Positions 57,011-64,000 of a DNA stretch of 64,000 nt are shown here, piece by piece. The position numbers and the translations under genes were made by a program. This stretch comes from Congeria kusceri. Taxonomy: Eukaryota > Mollusca > Bivalvia > Myida > Dreissenidae. The first letter of the stretch is position 1; every line of letters begins with the position of its first letter. The notes beneath the pieces were generated by a model. The model worked only from the letters and a program-made list of their open reading frames with translations, was not told the origin of the DNA and ran no database searches. The stretch lies in NCBI GenBank assembly GCA_027627225.1, contig CM051038.1, positions 41,227,341-41,291,340 on the forward strand, written 5' to 3'.

Positions 57011-57812
57011 GACTGCCTTGGTGTAGGTCTTCATTCTCCAAATTATTTCTACAATCTAGTCATGTAGAGTGACCCAGAGTAAACAATTGTATATGCTATA
57101 TTAATTGTCTTCAACAACACCGATATTTAATAGAAAAGCAACAATAACAGTAACAACAACAACAACAACACAAACATACAACGCATACCATACATTACAA
57201 TATATTTATTTTACTGTCTCTGCACCACAGAACAATCCAATACCACAGTCAAGGTAATTTGCAACCTGTTTTATAATCGTGACGCGTTTAAACTGATTGA
57301 TAATTTATACAAATGCGTTAATGTAAAATTATTGAAATCTTTTGCATTATTAGTTTATTTGAATGAATTGCAGAGTAAAACATGAGGAACAATGATGGAC
57401 ATATAAAGACGTATAGTTATATAAGCGTAATAAATTCAGACAGTATTTAAGGTATCTTTCGGGAAAAGTATAATTGATAAATTTGTCCGAACTGGGATAT
57501 ATGATTCCTTTTGCAAAGCAAGAAACAAAATAAATAAAAAACCTAACGAGCCAATGCGATTTATAAAAATGTTCCATAGTATGTTAAATGAATGGATTGT
57601 AAGTCATTTGCATACATGTCTCTACAGAAATAATGCAGGAGAGGAACGTTTAAGGTTGAGAACGAAACAGTGCAAGATCCATTACTACTGTTAAGTTAAT
57701 CATACAAGACATAAAGAGTTTTCTCCCTTCTCTGTGGATCACCTACTCACGTAGCACACTCATGTGTTACAACACAGAAACATTAAAAACGCTGCTAAAC
57801 ACCGAATCAAAG
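57011..57812. other. No gene; AAC microsatellite
   Basis: Contains a CAA/AAC microsatellite near 57142-57170. Otherwise AT-rich with no recognised exon. Confidence 0.45.
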
Positions 57813-57818
57813 TTTATT
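57813..57818 (-). terminator. Poly(A) signal of the C1q-domain gene
   Basis: AATAAA on the minus strand, 20 bp after the stop codon of the C1q gene. Confidence 0.6.
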
Positions 57819-57837
57819 TTGCTTCATGTTTTCATAT

Positions 57838-60013
57838 TTATTCATTAATAACGAGCAGCCAGCCTGAAAAGGTCGAGAACTCGTTGCCATGGAGCGTTCC
57901 ACTTCCGTGATGCGCAGAGTTGACAGTTCTGATCCAGACCTTGTTCCCGCGTTCGAGCTCCACGACCACCGTGCGACTGCCACTGACGTCATGCAGAGAT
58001 CCAGAGGCGTGGATGTAATTGTAGAGGACATGGGCGCCATCTACGTGCATACAATGATAAATACGTGAAGAAAACAAAGGGGTATAACAAGCTCGTAAAA
58101 TGCATACCGTTGTATTCGTTTGTCTAACATCTAATATGTGTACATTTCTTAATGAAACAAAAAACGACTTCATACGATTGCAAGTACGCGTAAACATAAT
58201 AAATGGCATTCTTACATGTTGCTGCACAAAGGAATGACATAAATTCAAACGTTACTGAAAAATGAAACAAAGGTTTTTTCTTATTATTTATGTATAGTCA
58301 AAGATTTAATTTCATGTTATGTTAGTCCATACCCTTGACAAATTGTAGATATTCGTTTTCTCCAGGCTCCATCAGAATATCCATGTGGAAAACGTAGATT
58401 CCTCGTACAGGGGCGGTGAATATACCCGTCCCTGTGTCGTAGCCTGTTCCAGTGTTGATAATCACCCGGTCAAAGACAATCGGTTGCCCGGAATTCAAAC
58501 CGGTCAGATTTGGCGGTGTTATGGTTGCAGTAAACGCAACTGTGACGTCCGTCAGCTGACCTGTTTATCGCAATCATGTAGAGCAATTAAACATTCTAAC
58601 GTGCATATCCGTTTTATCAATGAGACGCAATGCTTAAAGCAGCAGTCCAGAAATATGTTAATACAAATACAACTTTGAAGAAATCGCTTTTAATACTCAT
58701 CTTATCGATCTAAATACAACAAAAAACGCATTGAAATCGGTAAGATAATAACGCTTTGGTAACTTTTTATCGTTAAGTTATCTGTATGCGATCGCTGGTG
58801 ATGCCTCTGGAGTAAATCAGCATATACAGCGTTTTCGAACATAGACATTATAAGAATATTAGAAACAGTTTTTAGTCGAATAAAGGTCATTAACGTTCAT
58901 TAGAACTAATGCCAATGTTAAGATGTATTGAATTATAATCTATGGACTGCGGATTTAAAAACGTATTTCAAGTATTAAATACAGGCTGACTGTTTCAATA
59001 GTACAAACATAGTTTATCAGAAAGGGCGTTTGAGATTTAGACGAACATCTTGGATACGCTGATTTTAGAAATCGGGATAAGTAAGGCTATATTATCTGTA
59101 ATTAGATACGGAACATTGGAAAGCGTAATGTTTAAACTACTTCATTGTCCCTCCCAGCCTCATTTTTGAATGTAGAAAGTTTCTTGTGTGTTAAGGTTGT
59201 GAAGGGCGACGTGCCAACACCATAGGTTGCCTGTCTTATGTCAATGATCAAGAGTTGTGCACCCCCCAAGAGGGGAGCGGCGGGCTGAACAATGGGAATT
59301 TGACATTTTGTTTTGGGTCTAATTCCCCACCCTAGAGTTAAGCATAATTGTCTAAATCCCCTCAGTGGGAGATGCTATATGTCTATGAGAAGGCCCGGGG
59401 GCCTGTATAACCGGGATCTAAAATCCGACCAAAGTTTACTACCCCGAGACCCGGAATCACTTTTTTTTGGAATGTCAAATTCCCGCCTGTCGGGAATCGC
59501 TTTCAGTCTAAAGTCCCGTATATGCCCGCCGCTAAACTCCCCTGGTGGAAAACATTGAGAGGTGCATTATTAAATAGTCCTGTAGTATGTATCGCTGATG
59601 CATACTCCTTTTACATGGGGTATGTTGATTTCGTAATAAGGGGACCCATGTTCTTTTAAGTGTACGTCTTTTGTTTAAATAACCGCGCGTGACTATAGCA
59701 ACGCTACGTTTAGCTCGTAAACATTAAATTGGCATTGAAATAAGTATTGTCTTACGTTTTCTTGTATCCATTGCCATTGAATTGATGAGGACGTCCTGTT
59801 TTTCCAAACGTTCAGTCATCATGGTCATCTCATTCTTCAGACCTGGTTGTTTTGTCTCTCGAGTTCATGTTCAATGCGAAGGGTGTGCAAATCACTTTCC
59901 AAGGCATCGTTTTTCTCAGCTAACGTCGTCAACGCACATTCAATTTCGTCGGACGTCATTTTTGACTTCACCGAACTAAACGTTGCCAACGCGATAATCA
60001 GTAACAACCACAT
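57838..60013 (-). CDS. C1q-domain-containing secreted protein, three exons, frameshift in exon 1
   Basis: Exon 1 (60013-59756) starts MWLLLIIALATFSSVKS, a signal peptide, followed by a heptad-rich coiled coil (DEIECALTTLAEKNDALESD). Exon 2 (58560-58333) reads QLTDVTVAFTATIT, the start of a C1q domain, then GQPIVFDRVIINTGTGYD, GIFTAPVRGIYVFHM. Exon 3 (58040-57838) holds VLYNYIHAS, SRTVVVELERGNKVWIRT and GNEFSTFSGWLLVINE to a TAA. Both introns are GT-AG and phase 1 (AAAC|GTAAG to ACAG|GTCAG; AAGG|GTATG to GTAG|ATGG). Exon 1 carries an apparent 1-bp deletion near 59843-59845, after NNQ, which brings a TGA; the next frame resumes the coiled coil (LKNEMTMMTERLEKQ). Repairing it gives about 229 residues, normal for bivalve C1q proteins, which act as secreted recognition lectins in immunity. 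The gene is either a recent pseudogene or the deletion is a sequence error. Confidence 0.88.
59258..59545. mobile_element. GC-rich-ended MITE, copy 2, in C1q intron 1
   Basis: Starts CCCCCCAAGAGGGGAGCGGC and ends TGCCCGCCGCTAAACTCCCC. It is the inverted counterpart of 5831-6088. Shared text includes GTCAAATTCCCGCCTGTCGG, GGGTCTAATTCCCCACC and ATCCGACCAAAG. It lies inside the 1.2-kb first intron and does not touch splice sites. Confidence 0.7.
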
Positions 60014-60113
60014 GTTTAGCTTATCGTTCAGATGTTTTAGAAGAAATCCTCAGTGGCTGTGCTTTTAATTATTCTAATTATTCAGCTGGTCGACTTTGAG
60101 ACACTTTCGGAAA

Positions 60114-60120
60114 ATTTATA
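60114..60120 (-). promoter_or_regulatory. TATA box candidate of the C1q-domain gene
   Basis: TATAAAT on the minus strand, about 100 bp upstream of the start codon. A transcription start some 25-30 bp further down would leave a leader of about 70-75 bp. Confidence 0.45.
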
Positions 60121-60412
60121 AATGAGATGAACTTATACGGAACACTTATCTGTCAAAAAATGGAATTTCAAGCGGCTATGGCATGAAAAAAGGGCCCCAA
60201 TGGGGACACATTCTTAAAGAATCTGAAATTAAGATGGCACATAATGCCAGTTAAAACAGAGTGTATATAATTGGAAAAAAGAGTGTACGCATGCCGAGAT
60301 AAAAATCAATTTATAATTAGGGTCGTGTTTTTTTCCCCCTTTTCATGTTTACATTTTGACGTCAAGCATAATTATTATGTATAATCTTAGTCTATACACG
60401 ATTATTTATCAA
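60121..60412. other. Upstream flank of the C1q gene
   Basis: No further exon or repeat recognised. It may hold regulatory sequence, but no defined site is visible. Confidence 0.3.
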
Positions 60413-60496
60413 GCAAAATAGCGCAGTTGGTTAAAGCGCTGTATATTGGTATTTCATCGTATAACTAAGTCGTTAGTTCGATACCCACTTGGTGTT
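60413..60496 (+). ncRNA. tRNA-like sequence (degenerate)
   Basis: Has a convincing D-arm AGCGCAGTTGGTTAAAGCGC and a B-box TTAGTTCGATACCCAC, but no matching acceptor stem, and the anticodon region is too long. It is best read as a pseudo-tRNA or SINE head. A T-rich tail (TTTTAATTTTTT) follows. Confidence 0.45.
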
Positions 60497-62635
60497 TTAA
60501 TTTTTTCAATCGTGGTTGCTCTTTGTTTTTAATATCTCATCGTTTATTATGATATTTATTATTTATTTAATGTAAATGTCTTAGCATAGCACTTTTCTAT
60601 CACATATTGAAATGTATAGTGCAATAGGAAGCCAATTGTTTGTTGACATAGTCCCTTTAACGAAATCATCGCAATAAGGAATGCTCTGACCTCGTTTGAA
60701 TGGCGTGATGCCACATGTCTGAACTCTAACAGTTTAATTAGGTCTGTTTATCTTAATGCACTATTAAATATGTAGGAGAAAAGCTATGCACTGAAATAAT
60801 TCGTTACCTTTGCATCCTGGCATTCGTAAACAAATTGAAGGCAATTATAATTGTAAATCTTGCTAAAAAGCAAGTATTAGAAGCTGTATACGTAAATATC
60901 GGCACTGGGCTGCTATTTATAACGACCTTTACTCAAAGGTAAAGAAGAAATTCTGAAATTTTGTAATTGGATTTTCTAATAAAGAAAGCCATTGTTTGAC
61001 GATTTTTTGCACAGAAGTTTCAATTTAATTCCAAGTGTATTACTAGTTAGTCACGTACCAAAGCATATGGGCTCGATTATCAAATTAAAGCTTAAAGCAT
61101 TGCTATGACGCAAACACAGACGCGTGAAAATGATTTTGTTAGTCGACATAATATACATGGTAGGTCTAAGGTAGTTCTTAGCGTTCAAGTGCACGCTGGT
61201 CGTTTTTACCAGGAACTCGTTTGCCTAAACGTTCACTTTGTATTCCACTTTAGTTCTTTTTTCTTTTTGTAGACGTTAACAGTGGTTTTGTTGAACGAGT
61301 CTGAGTATATTGGTGTTTGTTGTTAAAAGCAAAGAGGTGTACCCAAATTATACCGGATTCACAAAAATCACCAAACATATTTACTGATAATAATAATCAC
61401 ACCAATACCTTACTGCTCATTGTGTTTTGAAAACGTGAGTCACATAGCTTCAGTAGTACACATCCTGATATATCACCCATGTACCTGTTTCAGTGACCCA
61501 CCAGTTTCACTGCCCTTTTCTGATGAGATCTGTCATTCTTTGTGCACAGAATTACCTACTTTATCATAGTTTATTTACATGTTTAATGATTAAAAATGCA
61601 TCAAAACTATTGCGTGTCGCTGCTTTCTAATAACCGACGATAACCTTTGTGGTAAATTGCTATTACTTTTTCAACCATTTCAGCCCCTAAAAACAGCAAA
61701 TGCCGAAAGACTGCATTTTCAATCACCAGTTTTTAAATTGTCTGCTCTGTCAAAAAAGGATAAAGTATCATCAGCATGTACATTGTATAATAAATGGGGG
61801 TCACTTACAAATTTTAATGATAATTTAGGGTTGAGACAGGGGCATGTAAATCACGACTACAAACGCAACATTTACATAAGCAATTAAAGGTTTATACGTT
61901 GCAAGAAAGGAATTTGACAAAATATGTACTCAACACAAAACCACAGTGCTCCTTTTTGAATATATGAACTCTTATTATTAAGGTCACCCAAACTGGTACT
62001 TCAATAGGAACTAGTATAACACTAAGATGAAACATGTGTACACTCCTTGATTAATAGCATATTGACAAAATTGGGTGTACGAGTATAAGATACAAAACTT
62101 AATTAGAATTTAGTTAAGACAGTTGCTCTGGCGAGCAGCTTTATGTTTGTGCAACCTACGAGTATAACGATTTGAATATTTAGTATTATTAGCTTGTCGT
62201 TGTAAATAACATAACAGCCAAATGTTTTGATTTCCTATTGAGTGATTGTGGTACACTTTATTGGATAAATTAGAATAAAAAAGAATTATACACTGTCAAT
62301 TATATGTTGGTCCGTTTGCTCTAGTGTTGATGGACATAGTGGAAATGTCCCGCCATATTTTCCCTAAGACTTAACGCTAACACTCATAATAACGTGCTCA
62401 CAGTGACCCATTAAATAAGGTTCCAGTCAATACACCGTATGTCTTATAAACATGTAAATGTAAGTCAGTTGGGCGCCATTTCTTGTATATACAGATACAT
62501 TCGCGTAATTGTTTCCTTTTGTTAAAACGCAACATTTTAATATTAATTACGACAGCAATAAAGAGCAAGAGGTACATGGGTTCATGTATCGCTCCACTGA
62601 CTTATTAGGTAAAGAGTGTCAAAATCAAAAGGAGC
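60497..62635. other. No gene; partial MITE at 60905-61075
   Basis: AT-rich. The segment 60905-61075 shares GGGCTG.TATTTATAA-like start, TTTTGTAATTGGATTTTCTA and TTTTTGCACAGAAGTTTCAA with the 9128/49609 MITE family and is a truncated copy. No exon recognised elsewhere. Confidence 0.45.
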
Positions 62636-63102
62636 CTGATATGGTATATAAGGCCCCGCCCTCTGGCGGCCACGTTTTGCTAAAAAATAAAAATAATGTT
62701 ATAAGTATTTTGGTAGATAACCACCTAAGGAACATTTCTGTGAACTTATTTTGAAATCTAACCAGTAGAGGACATTAATATCTTCTAAGTTTTAAATAAA
62801 CCATATTAAGAGAAATTACCCCACCCTGGCGGCCATTTTTTTTTACGGACCCGAACTATATGAGCAACTTTTGTTGAGAACCGCCCAATGAGTATTTCTG
62901 TTAAATTACTTTAAAATCCAACCAGTGGTTTCTGACAAAAATATTTTCAAATTTGTCAACATAGCAATATAAGTTAAAAAGTCAACGCCCCCCCCCCTGT
63001 AGGGCGGACATGTTTTACAAAGGACCGTAACAATTTGAACAGACACCAGTGGTTTGAGAGAAGATTTTTCAAGTTTTCAATATAGACGTATAAGGAAAAT
63101 CG
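62636..63102 (+). repeat. ~175-bp tandem repeat, left part (about 3 units)
   Basis: Each unit contains CCCC.CCCTGGCGGCCATG.TTT, TTTGAGCAACTTTGGT.GAGAACC, AATGA/AAGGAACATTTCTGTGAA, TTTGAAATCCAACCAGTGG and TTCAATATAG.CATATAAGGA. The GGCGG motifs sit at about 62650, 62825 and 62998. The array is interrupted at 63102 and resumes at 63671. Confidence 0.75.
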
Positions 63103-63667
63103 TGTGACGTAGTCACATGATTGTATATTTTATAAAATTGAAAATACCTATGTAGAATTACAAATTAAAAAATATCAGATATTCCGAGCGGATATTTTAC
63201 CATTTATGTAACTTATATTTACGTCCTGCCAGAGGACATTCCAATTAACTGAAATCTGTCAATCAATGTAGCTACTTATACGTATGCACAGCGTGGATCG
63301 GATCGCGTGGTCACCTGTCACATTAATTAGTTTCACTTCAGTCATATGACATATAAATTTAGTGTATTATGTGTTGATTGACAGATACGATCATACAACC
63401 GTCTGGGTATAGAGTATATATACCCAGCCATAATAAACCGGAAGGAAGGTTCATATTTAGAATGTAACTCTCTCTCTCTGTGTTACGCGGCCTCCCGTAT
63501 AGGTATCCCGTCTGTTATGTCGATCTTGTCCGAACATCTGTTATAGCTTAACGATGGACTTTAAACGATGCTATTTTGAATATCAGTTGTAAAATGCTTC
63601 AATATGAAAATAAAAGACAATGAACAGTTCCCGATGTTGCGTGTTATGTTGAATGAATTACGTTACA
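63103..63667. mobile_element. Probable solo LTR, 565 bp
   Basis: Begins TGTGACGTAGT and ends ATTACGTTACA: TG...CA ends with an 11-bp inverted repeat carrying two mismatches. ATCG precedes it (63099-63102) and ATTG follows (63668-63671), a 4-bp duplication with one C-to-T change. A TATA-like GAGTATATATACCC lies at 63411-63424 and AATAAA at 63431 and 63608. It splits a tandem repeat unit cleanly, which supports insertion. No retroviral coding sequence is attached. It is probably from a Gypsy-type element, as these make 4-6 bp duplications. Confidence 0.5.
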
Positions 63668-63670
63668 ATT

Positions 63671-64000
63671 GCACCGCCACCTGGTGGCTATGCTTTTCAA
63701 CGAACAGGAACCACTTGAGCAACTTTGGTAACGGGCTACTCAAGTTGAAACATTTTGTGAAATGATTTCAAAATCCAACCAGTGGTTTCTTACAAGAAAA
63801 TTTTCGAAGTGTTTAATATAGCCATGTAAGGAAAAAGGGACCCGCCCCCTGGCAGCCATGTTTTTCAATGGAGCGGACCTATTTGAGCAGCTTCGGTAGA
63901 GAACCATCCAAGAAACATTTCTGTGAAATTATTTTGAAATCCAATCAGTGGTTTCTGACAAGAAGACGTTCACAGTTTTCAATATAGCCATATAAGGAAA
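63671..64000 (+). repeat. ~175-bp tandem repeat, right part, runs off the window
   Basis: Resumes with ACCGCCACCTGGTGGCTATG and GAACCACTTGAGCAACTTTGG. A second unit starts near 63840 (CCGCCCCCTGGCAGCCATG). The window ends inside the next unit. Confidence 0.75.

Noticed and set aside
56697..57041. 114-codon minus-strand open frame
   Set aside because: It joins part of a double-hairpin MITE to a widespread invertebrate repeat (AAAATTTCAT...CAGACAAACCAACGCC).
59782..60068. Plus-strand open frames over the C1q exon 1
   Set aside because: Shadows of minus-strand exon 1, which has a signal peptide, a coiled coil and a phase-matched splice donor.
1..64000. A new multi-gene defence or biosynthetic system
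   Set aside because: The only linked genes are the Harbinger transposase and its known Myb-like partner; the other coding traces are isolated relics or a single C1q gene.

Overview
The window reads as non-coding-rich animal DNA, most likely from a bivalve mollusc. The evidence is AT-rich sequence, GT-AG introns, a secreted C1q-domain gene of the kind expanded in bivalves, and repeat types typical of molluscs: a SINE with a tRNA head and a CAAA tail, and tandem-core repeats with motifs such as GGTCACTAGGTCAAA and GGCCCTCTTGTTT. A seven-copy double-hairpin repeat (GAGGCGTGTCGTGGGAAA...) resembles what I remember from dreissenid mussels, so Dreissena is my best but unproven guess. No bacterial, phage or CRISPR features are present.

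Layout. 0-12 kb: no recognised gene; MITE-like inverted-repeat elements and a 27-bp in-frame tandem array. 12-23 kb: a nested molluscan repeat, a pogo-like TA-flanked element, and tandem arrays with 35-, 41-, 56-, ~165- and 34-bp units. 23.5-28 kb: an old tandem duplication with a period near 1.0 kb, each copy holding a TGACGTCA site. 28.8-33 kb: a degenerate LINE 3' end, then a young 5'-truncated LINE with an intact RT reading frame and a 15-bp target-site duplication. 36-41 kb: a SINE, a HECT-domain remnant and two copies of a decayed integrase-core gene. 41.9 kb: a spacerless 168-bp near-perfect palindrome. 43.4-49.3 kb: a 5.88-kb PIF/Harbinger transposon with matching terminal inverted repeats, a TTA target duplication, a DDE transposase broken by one stop codon, and a three-exon Myb/SANT-like partner gene on the opposite strand. 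51.5-52.5 kb: an AT-rich array of palindromic boxes. 54-57 kb: three more double-hairpin elements, one abutting a possible host exon. 57.8-60.1 kb: the one well-supported host gene, a three-exon C1q-domain gene on the minus strand with a TATA box, a poly(A) signal and one frameshift in exon 1. 62.6-64 kb: a ~175-bp tandem repeat interrupted by a probable solo LTR.

The only genes that act together are the Harbinger pair: in this superfamily the transposase needs the Myb-like protein for nuclear import and end binding. Here the transposase lacks its third catalytic residue, so the element is probably a non-autonomous relic that could still supply the Myb-like protein. I found no convincing new multi-gene system. 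The most unusual structures are the 168-bp palindrome, the palindromic-box array, the higher-order 34-bp array and the spliced integrase-core relic.
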